Positions 33,027 through 45,085 of a stretch of 64,000 nt of DNA are shown piece after piece. Within the stretch, counting starts at the first letter, position 1, and every line of letters begins with the position of its first letter. Position numbers and translations under genes: made by a program. The notes under the pieces were generated by a model. The model was not told the DNA's origin. It saw only the letters and a program-made list of their open reading frames with translations, and made no database searches. This DNA is from Symsagittifera roscoffensis (Eukaryota; Xenacoelomorpha; Acoela; Convolutidae), in the NCBI RefSeq assembly GCF_963678635.1, contig NC_087063.1, forward strand, positions 26,655,649 to 26,719,648, written 5' to 3'.

Positions 33027-34397
33027 ATCCGGGTTTCTAAAATAGCTTTTCAGAGACTTCCAAAATTTTTACGCGACACCCTTCCGGATGCACTCTCCGA
33101 TGCTATTATGCTGTTTGTACTAACTGGGAAGGGTGTATTTTTTCCCCTAGACCCTTCCGGATTGAAGCTAAGCTTCTTATTTGACAATTCACCTTAACTG
33201 TGAAGGGTCTTATTACTAGCCCAGTTTCGACTCGACTATGGTTTTCTGGTTCCCTTAGCCTTACTTTTTCTTCTAGAACAGCGTGATTTTGCCTTATTCA
33301 ACCATTGCTACCCTTTGGTAGGGGTGTAAGGGCTTTCCAAAATTTTTTTTTATAAAACGTGAAGGGTCTACCTTCCCGAATTAGTGAATATGCTAAAAAC
33401 AGATTAAAAAAATGTTTACGCTTACTTTATTAGTTAATTGATAATTTTATGAGTAAGCTCACCTAACTGGCAATCTAATGGTACCAAGATCAACTGGATC
33501 TGTCCAGTAGCTCTGAAGTTATTAACAAAAACGTCTTTTTTTTCTAAATTCAAAAAAATTTCTCTCTTATAGAATCCGCCTAAATTATTTTTGCAAATCT
33601 GTTGTTTTTGTTCAGAAAAAATTATTGATCCGAGCTCAAAAAGCCTATACTCTTGTAGTTCAATGTTTAAAACGTTCCAATTGAATAAATTTGCCAAAAA
33701 CAATGCTATTGGGACCCCTCCGGGTTTGTAAAGATGGCTTCCCAGAGGCTTTCTTAATTTCCAACCTATACCCTTCCGGATACGTTATCCGATGCTATTA
33801 TGCTGTTTGAATCAACTAGGAAGGGTGTGTCGTCCTTTCCTAGAGCCTTCCGGATTGTAGTTGAGCCTCTTATTTGACGAATCACCCTAACGGTGAAGGG
33901 TCTTACCGCTAGCCTAATTTCGACTCGACTAAGGTTTTCTGGTGCCCTTATCCTTCCTTTTTTTGTCTATAACAGCGTAAAATTGCCTTATACAACCATT
34001 GCTACCCTTTGGTAGGGGTGTAAGGGCTTTCCAAAAAAAGTTTTTATAAAACGTGAAGGGTCTACCTTCCCGAATTAGTGAATATGCTAAAAACAAATTA
34101 AAAAAATGTTTACGCTTTCTTTCTTAGTTAATTGATACTTTTATGAGTAAGCTCACCTAATTGCTGATTTAATGGTACCAACATCAACTGGATCTGTCCA
34201 GTAGCTCTGAAGTTATTAACAAAAACGTCTTTTTTTCTAAATTCAAAAAAATTTCTCTCTTATAGAATCCGCCTAACTTTTTTTCGCAAATCTGTTGTTT
34301 TTGTTCAGAAAAAATTATTTATCCGAGCTCAAAAAGCCTATACTCTTGTAGTTCAATGTTTAAAACGTTCCAATTGAATAAATTTGCCAAAAACAAT
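33027..34397. repeat. About 685-bp diverged tandem duplication in LTR copy B
   Basis: Segment 33,027-33,712 (starting at CATCCGGGTTTCTAAAATAG) is repeated in diverged form at 33,713-34,397 (CCTCCGGGTTTGTAAAGATG). Each unit ends with GCCAAAAACAATGCTATT. Copy A has a single unit. Confidence 0.8.
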
Positions 34398-34956
34398 GCT
34401 ATTTGGACCCTCCGGATTCATGAATCCACTAAATCAAACACGTTATGTTCGATTTCACAGTAACCCGGAAAGTTATTGGCAAACGGATTTTTAAACCTGT
34501 CGATTCACTAATAAATGTTGTCCGAACAACACCATTTTTACTGTCCTAACTCAAAAATTTCAAAGAGTATTTTGATTTTGTAACGTTTCGTTTCTTCAAA
34601 AATTAGGAAAATTCGGTTTTTGGTACCCAATTAGTTCCAACCACTTCCGAACTAAACTTAACCCCTTCTACCTGTTGTACTAGTAGAATTACGATGTAAC
34701 TCACTAATTTGGCGCTTTTTTCCGTTTCAAAAAATATCTTTATCTCAGAAACCGCGATTTGTGGGGGGATCAAAATATTGCTATTTTGACCATAAAAACC
34801 GGTCGGCTTAGTGTGTTTTTTACTGAAAAACGGTATAGGAGTAGTAATATAGGCTCTATAAATAATAATACTGGTAATACTATACCCCACCGGGTTCGTT
34901 CAATCTCCGAATTTAGGTGCTTATTTCGGAAAATCGCAGTTCGGTGAAGGGTCACT

Positions 34957-34972
34957 ACAGTGCAGTCACTGT
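34957..34972. other. Hairpin ACAGTG-CAGT-CACTGT
   Basis: Perfect 6-bp arms around CAGT just outside the mapped LTR edge. Same core as the LTR hairpins with compensating outer bases. Confidence 0.5.
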
Positions 34973-35439
34973 CGAGCCCCCCACAGAGTAATATCTTGAT
35001 TTTTGTACCAAAAGGGATACAAAACTTTTAACGATTCCAAATAGTCGATTGTTTTTGTCCTCGAGCCATCCTTGTCGCTCCTTGAACTGCTTGCCGGTTC
35101 AGCCTTTTTCTATAATCCCGAGACCCCTCCGGATTGAGCGTAACTTAGCATTAACGTGCTTAAATACTCAAATAACCCTACAGTACAAGCACCTCAAACG
35201 GGCCGCAAAATTGATCCTAACGATCTTGAATGATATAAATGCCTGAATAAATGGGAGGGTCGGATCACATCTCGTCTTGGGGGATAACTTCTAATGATTT
35301 TATTTTTTTTTACTGTTTTTGGTTTTTTCGGTTAGTTTTTATGTTTTTTTTCTTAGGTACTATACTACTTTTTATTTGGTTTTTTGTATATCTTTAATTG
35401 TTTTTGGTCACGTACCACTTAGGAAATGACGGGGCCGCG

Positions 35440-35900
35440 AAAACCTCCACCCTTCCTGGCTCGTGAATTTTCGGTCTTAACTAGGTGAAAAAACTATTCA
35501 CGGGGATCCGGAAGACTTCCGCGTTCCGAATTACCTTTCCGCCCCGGCAGTTAGGGCCTAATTAAGGGCGTTATCGTGAGCATCCGCTCGGCGTGGAGTG
35601 CCTCTTGACGGTTCTGCCGGTCATGATGTTAAAAAGAAATAACACCCAGGAGCGCGATAAAAACATCTAATTAACGTTCGCCCGGAAGTACATATCGACG
35701 GAAAATAAAACTAGGTATTAAAACGACAGGCTAAACACAGCTCTACATACTTTTCACCGTCTCTGCCAAAGCCAGTTCTTTTGGTGGTTTTCCTCACATC
35801 GGGTCGACAAAAACGTTACTGCTTTCGGCTTCGGTCAAAACACTCAAGTTAACTTAATTATAAGCAAGAATAGTGAGCTCATGGCTGGGTCTCAGTATCC
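35440..35900. other. GC-richer unassigned block
   Basis: Contains words such as GGGGCCGCGAAAACC and CCGCCCCGGCAGTTAGGGCC in otherwise AT-rich DNA. No open frame, tRNA or repeat structure is evident. It may be the 3' UTR of an old retroelement or a decayed non-coding gene. Confidence 0.3.
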
Positions 35901-36822
35901 CCAGACCACGAGGTCACTCCTAAAAACAGGGCTACTACTATTCATTATATTACTATTGTTTTTGTTCAGTAGATGAAAATCATCATCTCAATCGAAGATG
36001 GATCAACCCTTTCCCTCAACTCCTATCTTCTCAATATCTGAAAATGAATCTGGATTTTAAATAAATTCAATTTTGGACATAACCAGGAAGCTAAAAGTTT
36101 ATATAAAATAGTTTGAGTTCTCCGCCCGAGACCCCACTGGATTCCGGAATCCGGGGAAATATTTAAAATTTCACAATCGTTACAACTCGGAGCGGTCTCT
36201 GATAATTCCCAGTTAGAAATAAGATAACAAGGTACCATATAAAAATTGAAGCGCTTTCGTCAAGAAGACATCATCAGCATTAATCTGAAGTAATTAAATT
36301 TTGCGATAATTCCCAGTTGTATCTCGTTATTTCTCGTCATTAGTCCTATCGCAATTATTGTTGTTTAGTTTTTCTTCTTGCTTTTTTACAAAAATGGTTG
36401 TTTCGCCGTTTCTCAGAAGTGTGACAACATCATTCGATTTTTTAAAAATTAAAAATTCCAGAATCGTCTGAACTTCACGATTCGTCTAATCGTTCAAATA
36501 ACGTCGCTAATCTGCTAAAATTGTTAATCTTCCAGGTCAGCGGCCACGAATTCGAAACTGCATTTTCGTCCATTCTGGCCGAATGTCACAATGATCGATT
36601 ATCATTTTATAAAAATTTAAAACCTTTAAACTCGATGATGCTCAAATGCGCGAAAACGTTCGTAATTTTTTAAAATTCCCTCTATCTCGTTATGTAAATT
36701 TTGTTAAAAAAATATCCCTAATCAGAATAGAGCCTCTTCTAGAGGGGATTCTGAGATTCAAATGTTTTCCTGACAAAAAAATTCATATTTGAAATTGCCT
36801 GTTACTTTGTTTTATAGGCTTA

Positions 36823-36875
36823 GTTGGAGTAATGTAGGCTTAGTTGCGCTAAGTATATAGGCTTAGTTGCGCGGT
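36823..36875. repeat. Short tandem repeat of TAGGCTTAGTTG
   Basis: Three spaced copies of TAGGCTTAGTTG(G/C)(A/G)(G/C) with intervening 6-12 nt. Confidence 0.7.
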
Positions 36876-37021
36876 GCGTTCCAAAAATCGAACATCTTTC
36901 AAGACAGGGGTATGAAATTTTTGTAGTGAGCGAGCGTCCTTCTGGTTTTCTATACGCTAGCTTTTTTCTGGTATCGCAAGTGGTGCTTAGCCTCTGTGTA
37001 AGAAAAGGTTTCTGGAATTGC

Positions 37022-37027
37022 TTTATT
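37022..37027 (-). terminator. Candidate poly(A) signal of the lectin-like gene
   Basis: AATAAA on the - strand about 175 nt downstream of the stop codon at 37,201. Confidence 0.45.
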
Positions 37028-37200
37028 TAACAGGGATTACTAATTAAATAGATGTTCATGGAAATTAAGAAAAAGAAATTCTGCTATTAATCTATTTCAG
37101 TGCTTAAAATCGATCAGAAATTCTTTGAGGGCAAGGATTTAATCCACACTAGGGCAAACAAAGAAAGGAGGACCTGTTTTCATGAATCGGCGCTTAGCGG

Positions 37201-40200
37201 TTATGCGATGTCGAAGGAGCACGTAGCGTAGCTGAAGCTATGGTGCATGTCACAAATTTCTAGATGCATGCTTTTCTCTGTGGAAGTATCAATGCAACAT
37301 AGCAAACAGTCAAGGAACGTAGAATACAGTTGCGAAGAGGAGTCAAAAGAAAACTTTCCGTCTCCGGAGGTGATCATATTGCCATTGTTAGTATTTCCGT
37401 TAAAATTGATCGGTATTTTAGCATTAGAGATTCCCAGAGTGAATAAAGCGAAGTCTCCGATATGGTACATCTCACTCACAGAGCGAGGGTATGTCAATAT
37501 AGCGGATGAATAAGCCTCGGTACAAGCATCCTTAGCTTGGTTTTTGGTTTGATAGAAAACAAGATCCAACAGAAAGAAACACCTCGAATACTTATGGGAC
37601 ATAAACCCATTGAGCCCGTCGCAAACAGCTTTGTCGGCTGAAAAATAACGATTTTTTTACCGATTTTTTTGAACGATCATTGGTTTGACTTTGAATGCTA
37701 AGAAAAGTTCATTTGCATTGTTTTCTTACTCTAAATCAAGCGAAGGTCTCTGACGTACTTTTAGCTTAGGAACTACATACAATTTTTATGGTTTTGTTAT
37801 TTTTGCATGGTTGAAATCATAGAATATCGCTATTGTAAGTGATCTTCCTATCACATTCAAATATCTACCTGCACTTTTAGCTCTTGTCCCAATTAAACAA
37901 AAAAGAGTCAGATTTCGAAACACTTGTTTTCGTTGTCAATGTTTGATGAGGAAACCTAGTCCGAAAATGGATGGGTCGAGTATTAATTTAGCTGACAATT
38001 ACCTGCATCGAAGGTTCCTCGGACAAGCGAGTCGTATCCTAAAATTAGCATCATGAAAAACAAAACCAAATGTTATATTTGGATGTTTCTGACAAAAGTA
38101 AGGCAAAAACAGTATACATTTTTTTCAGGTTACTTTAGCAAAGACTGTTGTGCAAAAAAGAACAAGGTTTGAAAAAAAATCAGATTTTGTTTGCGTCCCT
38201 TCACAGAGAGTTGTCGTCGGGACAAATGCAAAAAAATTCTGCCTTCGTCAAGTGTTCTTGGTGTCTGATGTGTTTTGATTGGAATATAAATGATTATTCT
38301 TTTGACTTACCTGAAGTTAGCAGCATGGCTTCGGTGTTTATTTCTTCGATCTGAGCTGCGGCGCTGAAATCAACAAATATTTTAAATGTGGGTTCAATCA
38401 ATACGCTAAGTAATTCTGTGGATGTGCATCTCGTAAGTGCAAAAATCTATAGTCGAACGTGTGATTATGCTCCTGATACGTAGTCTATCTTTGAAACCTG
38501 TGAATTCCAAATAGTCTAAAATTGTTGACAACCGATCAGAGATCTGTTTTCAAAAACTCGGAAAAAGAAGAGAATGTGATTGCATTGAAATGTGTTTTTT
38601 TTAACATGTCATTTAAGCAATTTATTTTTCTGTCATAATTTGTGAGGTGTTGATAGTATTTCTTAGACAATTACCTCTTCATAGATGCCTTGGTAATATC
38701 AGTGTGATCCTTCACTATGAACACTTGCATAGCCATAGTGATCCCAAATCCGATGGCGAAGATGATAAAGCACATAATTGTGGTGTGATGCGCCGGAATA
38801 GGAGTCAAGTCTGGCTTGAAGTCATCGCCATAGATTCCAAATTGACTCAGGTTCCCGTAAACTGAAGAAAACGACATGTTGAAGTTATGACTATGGTCTC
38901 AAATTTGTTATCTGTCAAATTTTTTCAGCTGGCTTGTCTTCTGATGCTGGATGTCGATCAAGACCAGGGTCTTCTGAGATGATTTAAATACGAAAATTTC
39001 ACAACTCAAGATTCCCAAATGTTAAAATTCTTTTCTCTTAGCATAAATAATTCTCTGTGAATATTCAAACGTTTTAGTATATCATCTTCTAAGGATTTGA
39101 CGGGACTGTTCTCAATTCGGTGACTTTGTGGGTATTGCGAGTCGAACGTAGCGCAGATTCTTAAAAAGGTCGTGATGATTTTTTTTGGAAAAGTCTTAAA
39201 ATGCTCTGGCTACAGAATGTGCATACATATATGTTATTACATTTATGAATGTCCTATATGTTTTTTTTAGTTGCATTTAACTTCATGTGCTAAAACTTAA
39301 GCAAAAATCGCTCTCCAATTGCGAGAGAAAATGGCGCGAAAAAACGTGATGGGTTTTTGTTTCGAAAGTGGAATTAATTTTAAGGTATCCCAGCGGTGTA
39401 AAAACTATAAATTATATTTCAGTTTTCTCAAATTGAGTAAGTTTATAAAAAAGTGCCAATAAAAAAAATGTTTTTTGAATTTTAGAGGGCTTTAAGCCGA
39501 TATATTATCTTTGAATTTCGAAAGTTGAAATGTTTTCAAAAAACAAGTCAGTTTTTTTCTGACTTCCATTTATCTGTTGGCTATGTTTGACACTATCAAA
39601 TTAATGCGATATATTACAAAATTACTTCATTAACGCCTTAGTTGCATGTTTTTTTGTCAATTTCTGTATTCAGTTTCATTATATTACCTTAATATAATGC
39701 TGTGTTTAACTTACAATCGGTGCTGAGGATGAAGGTTTAGGCTATTATTGTTTGTCATCTGGAAAAAATTGATGCTTGGAGCTAGAAATCGAAAAGATAT
39801 TTCATGTGATCATTGATTCGAAAATTAGCAAGTTGTCATACTAATTGGGAACCAGACTTTTTTCCCGTAAATAAACTTTCTTACAATTTTTCAACTTTAT
39901 TATTTAATCTTAACTAATTTTAGCTCCCTTTGCTCTTGGTCTAGGTGTAAAGCTGTCACTTTTACACCCTAAGGTCAGGGATTCAAATACTGGCCGAAGC
40001 TTGTTTTTTCAGTATGCATTCAATTGAAAGTTTTTTCCGGTAAAATTGATTTGTCGGACTGTCGTTTATCTGCTCAAAATTTCTCGGCTTAGTTGACAGG
40101 TTATGAAATTTTTTTCGAGTTAGGCAAGTATCGGGGTAATTGCAACTGTTTTTCATTGTAGTTTCTGGACTTGAAGCTTTTGAAAAAATTTAATGAAATC

Positions 40201-43200
40201 AATATTTGTTTTTCGACTCAACTAGTGTCTGCTCAAAAAACTTTTTCATTTTCACTGTCAGAAACTATTCACTGTTTAGTCAAAAAAGGGGGCATTAATG
40301 GAAAGACCGCAAACTTCACTGTCTGTCAGTATACTCTCCCAGTCTTTTTTATTCCCACTCTATAACGGCCTTCGAAAAATACTGTGGAGAGAATATTTGA
40401 TCCATATTTTTTGTTGTTGTTTTCTTTTACCCTCCCAAACCTGAGATTTTGGCGTCAATGAATAGAAAGTCTTCCAAAATTTCCCCTGAAAAAGCGGCTG
40501 AGACCAAATTTTTTACACAAATTTAATTTTTAATTTAATTTACTCGATAACTACCGTGCAAATTCTCAGGTTAATTGTTCAGTCAAGAAACCCGATTTCG
40601 GGATTTTTCTCTGCTTTAGTGGCCAGGAATTTTTTTTGCAGAAAATGTTAGTGATATTGGAAAGTCACGCTGTTGAATTTTTGACATCTTTTTTTTAGAA
40701 ACTTTTTGAAAAATTCTCGCTGTCGAAATAACTGGTTGCTAGAATTTTTCCTGCAGAAGCACAGGATCTGCAATTTAAGGATCTCTATTTATGCACTTTC
40801 AACAGCTGTTCTAGGACTATTGAAAGGATACTGAGTCTAGGCCTGATAATTTTAATTTAAAAAATTTTCTCTTTCGGCTTGAATAATTTCGACCCAATCT
40901 TTGTCGGCTTACAAGCCTAGTGTTTAGTTCTGTTTTTCATTGTTAGATTTTGCTATTGATTTTTCTTCCTTGTCAAGTGTTTAATTGTAGTTAATGGTTT
41001 CCTGTTTTTTTTAGACACGCCAAAATTTTTCGTTAGAAAAGAAACTTTCTGCAAGAACTTAGCATAAACAGTGTTTCAGGAAGCATTGCTTCTGATATGT
41101 AATTTTTTTGTTCTACAATTACTTGTAATTAGTTTTCGCATTAATTGGTTTTGTTAGTTTGTGTTATATGTTAGACAGTTTGTGTTATCACGTGAAATCG
41201 ATTATTTTCATGGCAAAGTTTTTTCGAAAAAGTTCGAAATTTTTCAGAAATTTTATTGACTGATTTTGATTGCAATTTTGATTTAACTGTTTTCGTCAAC
41301 GAAAGAATGTGTCGCGTGTTGCTCATAATTTTTATATTTTTTTTGCGGCAATTACTTGAGACGTTTGCCTTGATTTTTTTTCTGATCTTACTTTATAGCA
41401 AATAACGGATAGGGCCCCTTCTTATCCACAATTATTCCTGTAGGATACGCAGATTGTCTGGTTGCAAGCATTTAAGCCAAATTTCAGAGTAGCTAGGAGT
41501 TTTTTGATCTATTTTTTCTTATCATTTCCATCCGTTGGTTATGAGAGAGAAATAAACAAAATCATATAATCCAAATCTTTTTTATGTTTTGGGTAATTGT
41601 TTTCTATAACTTTTGCACAAAGTTTTTTCTTGATTTTTCGCTGATGATTTTCTCAACAGAATTCAGTCATTGTTTTCAAATTTTGTCTGAGACCTTATCT
41701 TTTGGTCTTAAGCGTCTTATTTTGTATGGCAAGTAGCGCGAAGCTCAGCTTCGCCTCTGAGTTAAAACTGGCGAGAGTATGTGTTTTTAAATCGGAAATT
41801 AGACTTTTTCCAGATTTTACCATTCTGAAAGAAATCGAGCTTGATTTTTTTTCACTTGCTATAGCAAGTGTACTCGTACAGTGCTGATTCAAATTAACCG
41901 GACAAAACATTTTTAACTTAATTTTAAAACTCCTTTGGTTTTTTCAAATTGGGTTGAGTTCAGGTGAAAACTTATGAAGACAACACTTGCTTAAAATGTT
42001 AGCAGAATAAATATGGTGTAATTTGTTGCAATCCGAAATTCGGGCCTAAAATTTTACCCCAAAATGATTCATTTTGGCTTTTCTTACTTAATCAAAAAAT
42101 ACCCAGTCGATCTCAGACATAATTCTATCAAAACGAGCCCCTTACGTAGCCCAACAAAATTTAAGAAGTGTATATTCTCCAAAACATTGTATAAGTTAAT
42201 TTATTTTAGTTTGATAGACAAAGAAGGTCGTTTTTACTAAAGTCGTATTTTTTTTGGAGAATATGTTTGATAGAATTATGTCTGTGATCGACTGGGTATT
42301 TTTGGCGTAATTTTTATTAACTAAGAAAAGCCAAAATGACCCATTTTGGGGTAAAATTTTGGGCCCGAACTTCCACATAGCAAGCAACAAATTACACCAT
42401 ATTAATTCTGCTAATATTTTAAGCAAGTTTTTTCTTCATAAGTTTTTCACCTAAACTCAGCCCAATTTAAGAAAAACATGTTTGAAATTTCAAATTTTGT
42501 TCGTTTTGTCCGGTAAATTTAAATCAGCACTATTTATTGGGAACATATTTTTTCTTACAAATCTGTTACAAATTCAACTCGCTTATTATGAAACCTCATT
42601 AAGTTTTAGGCTGCTTTCTAATTCTTCTCATGGTAAAGCACGTGTATCAGGATCCGAAGGTTTCTGGCTCGAGTCCTGGTCGACCTCGAATTTTTTTCGA
42701 TATGCATGGAATTTGAACTTTTTTCTGCGAAAACTTGAATTGTCGAGCTATCGTTTGTCTAATAAGTTTTAGTCAGTGTAATTTTGAAAGCATATATTTT
42801 CTTCTGGTTTGAGCACTTTCGTTTTAATTTAAACTCGTTTTCTAAGCTTACCAGATCTGCTTTTGTATTACTTCCTTGTTTTTATTTTCGCTGAATGTTT
42901 GCGGTATATGTTACAGCGACCAAGTCACCTTATATTGTGTCGCTTAAGTCATCTTGAAACGAAAATTACTCTATTATGCTTTTGTGTTTGGAAATGGTTG
43001 GGACATAGAAAATATGATTTCAAAACTTAAGTGCTCGGTTTTTGTATGTTTTTGCTCAATAGGGGTCGACACAAGCAATGTCGCCACTGGTTAAATGATT
43101 CTGACTGCTTTTTAATGCTAGTGATTGTATTTGTCGTCTTGTTTTCCTTTTGTTTAACGTCATTCGATACAAGCAAATGAAATTTTTGTAGTTGTAGCTT

Positions 43201-45058
43201 TGACTTTTTCTGCGATGCTTTTTCGTTTTACTGGCTTCTGTCTCTGTTTCTACGCTCTGCCCTGTAATGCTGTATTTGTGTTGTGTCGCAAAGAATGTGA
43301 TTACCCGCTTTTTCTTTGTTTGAAACTAATTTGTCACCCCATCGATTCAATCCAGTGAATATCACATGCATGAAAATTGTAATCGGCCTGTTATTGAAAG
43401 TTCTGTTCACCATCAATTTTGAACTGCACCAGTTGAATGTGTGATTATATTCTATTTAATGTTATTTTTATAATCTTTGATGAAAAGATGTCTGCCGGCA
43501 GTTATGAAAAAAAAAATAATTTTGCCTTGGAGTCTATGGGAAGTACGAACGAAGTACCCACGTTATGTATGAACGAAATGGCCCAAAAACTGTACAATCT
43601 TTGCAAGAGGTGTCATCGAGAGTCGAATCAATTCACATTTTCCATTATCCGCTGATTCAATACCAGATTATTTTTCAACAGGATTTTCCTTTTTTTCGGC
43701 CTCTGCGTTTTCGACTCTCTCAAGCATTGATAAGTTACTGGTGTTCGGACAACCTATGATTTCAAAATGGCCAGAATTTTAGAAATGAGGCTCATTTTCT
43801 TAACTTAGCTATTAAAATTTAAGTATTATTAAGTTGCGGGTAATGGGAAGAAGCGCTACTTGACGAACTTACCTTTCGCGTTGATTTCTTCAGCTTCATG
43901 TTCGTGGTTCTGACTGACATCATCACTGGGCGATCCCCCCTCCACATCCATCGTTCCTCCCTTCTTCCCATCAATGTCTAAATTGGTAGTCTGCACTCCA
44001 TCCTTCTTGCTCTCCTTTTGGTTCTCTTTTTCAGCGGACTCTAAATGCACCAAATCTACAAGTAAGTCAAAGGTCTCGGTTTTGAGTCCGGCCAGGAATA
44101 AAAAAAATCTCTGATTGCAAAATATTTACTATCTTTCACACATGATTTCATGGCTTTTGTTTTCAGTTTGTCGAATGAGCTTTATGGTTTCAAAGGTTAA
44201 TAGAGAAAAGATTGATCGTGGGTGGTCTGGTAACTTGAAATTTAAAAAAAAAAAATAAGAAAATGCGCTACGGTTTTTCAAATAGTCATTTTACATTTTA
44301 TGCTCGCGATTAGCATGCGTTATGAAATCGGAACTGAAGTCTTTTTTTTTCCAGCTTAACCAACTTGTTTAATAGAATCACTGAATCATTTGATGGCTTG
44401 ATGTATGTTAAGTTCAAATACATTTCTGGTACTACATTGGTCCGAATTCGAATCAGGCCAGAACCTGTTCATTTTGCAATCTGAAAATTCGTCTTGTCGT
44501 CCTAGTCGCAACATCAATTTTCTAAGCAGTTTTCTATCTAATTTGAAATCCGTCTGATGTATGCATGCAATGGTGCTGCTAATTGAGTTCAAGAAAATTC
44601 TTTTCTTTTTTGCACTTGCCATAATCAAATCGTTTGAAATCATAATCTTATCTGATTTTTCGTTATTTTAACGAAGTATTCTTTCGTCTGGTTTGAGTTT
44701 GTCAAATGTGCTTTTATTGATCATTGGTGTGTAAGAAAATGGCTGGGTCGTGCCTCAATCTTATAATACTTTCTAAAATTTTGAAGTTAGCTTTTTAAGC
44801 CTTTAGATCAGTGGCATATATTTTTGAATCATAAGTGGTGTGACGCTCTGCTTCATCCCTGAGTAATTTTTGAAAAAAACTAGAAACTTTTTCTGCGAGG
44901 GCGGAAACAGGTTTTTGTTGGTTTGTAGCACACTGGCATAAGTCCAATTTTCTTTAAATGTAATAAACATTTTGAAGATACTTCTACATCCAGTATGGTT
45001 GAAACTAGGATGTTACAAGAAAAAGTGATAAAATATAACCATACTTACTTGCACCCAT
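37201..45058 (-). CDS. Single-pass membrane protein with probable C-type-lectin-like ectodomain (five coding exons)
   Basis: My splice model, - strand: 45058-45049, 44055-43873, 38861-38675, 38363-38311, 37637-37201. Every donor begins GTAA, every acceptor ends AG, and phases 1,1,2,1 match throughout, giving 289 residues. Exon 1 encodes only MGA plus one base. Residues 4-80 are acidic and polar (probably cytosolic). TIMCFIIFAIGFGITMAMQVF (about 92-112) is a transmembrane segment. A short helical stalk follows, then exon 5 (145-289) with eight Cys. Its pattern suits a long-form C-type lectin fold: paired N-terminal Cys, an amphipathic KNQAKDACTEAYSSAILTYP helix, ALFTLGI in the WIGL position, and C-terminal Cys. 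I see no EPN/QPD or WND calcium motif, so sugar binding is doubtful. The domain call is inference; the exon structure is firm. A type II receptor is the likeliest role. Confidence 0.65.
39935..40085 (+). repeat. tRNA-derived SINE-like repeat 1
   Basis: A tRNA-like head (GGTCTAGGTGTAAAGCTGTC; B-box-like GGATTCAAATACTGG at 39,981) is followed by a tail TATGCATTCAATTGAAAG...TTGTCGGACTGTCGTTTATCTG. The tail aligns with the one at 42,667-42,765. It lies in intron 2 of the lectin-like gene, antisense to it. Confidence 0.5.
41880..42531. repeat. Long imperfect inverted repeat (foldback/MITE-like)
   Basis: Left arm 41,880-42,132 (AGTGCTGATTCAAATTAACC to ATAATTCTATCAAA) is the reverse complement of right arm 42,266-42,531 (TTTGATAGAATTATGTCTG to AAATCAGCACT), with mismatches and small indels. 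The spacer is 133 bp. The ends AGTGCTGAT/ATCAGCACT could be terminal inverted repeats. No transposase frame. It lies in intron 2 of the lectin-like gene, so the pre-mRNA would contain a hairpin of about 250 bp. Confidence 0.85.
42605..42770 (+). repeat. tRNA-derived SINE-like repeat 2
   Basis: The head TTCTCATGGTAAAGCACGTG resembles a tRNA A box and D arm. GGCTCGAGTCCTGG (42,667) is a good B box. The tail TATGCATGGAATTTGAAC...TTGTCGAGCTATCGTTTGTC matches repeat 1. The head lacks an acceptor stem, so this is not a functional tRNA. Confidence 0.5.
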
Positions 45059-45085
45059 CGTAATTACTGAATTTCTCGGTGTTTG

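Larger units (their letters stand above)
26968..34650 (-). mobile_element. Ty3/Gypsy-type LTR element, copy B (5' half, continuous with unit 3)
   Basis: On the - strand: LTR/leader (34,650-32,243), gag (32,242-29,639), protease (29,666-28,533), RT (28,382-26,883), continuing into unit 3. Collinear with copy A for more than 4.7 kb. Every ORF has at least one lesion: TAA in gag at 31,805, a lost Cys in the zinc knuckle, and a frameshift in RT near 27,700. Confidence 0.85.
32310..34650 (-). repeat. LTR/leader region of Gypsy copy B
   Basis: Collinear with copy A to GTTCCAACCACTTCCGAAC (34,632-34,650 here, 6,844-6,862 there), where the two diverge. Copy B lacks the 219-bp duplication and TATA block but carries an extra internal duplication of about 685 bp. 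LTR-like words (GTGAAGGGTC at 34,944; ACCCCTCCGGATTG at 35,103) continue past 34,650, so the true LTR edge may lie farther out. Confidence 0.6.
34651..37021. other. Intergenic sequence, no gene recognised
   Basis: AT-rich with frequent T runs. Contains LTR-like words up to about 35,130, a GC-richer block at 35,440-35,900, and a short tandem repeat at 36,823-36,875. The short open frames (35,049-35,246; 36,238-36,023) have no motif or splice support. Confidence 0.5.

Noticed and set aside
39945..42690. tRNA genes at the two A/B-box sequences
   Set aside because: No acceptor stem or complete cloverleaf, and both continue into a shared non-tRNA tail, which fits SINEs.
44061..44095. A third SINE head at GGTTTTGAGTCCGGCC
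   Set aside because: It has a B-box-like word only, with no A box and no shared tail.
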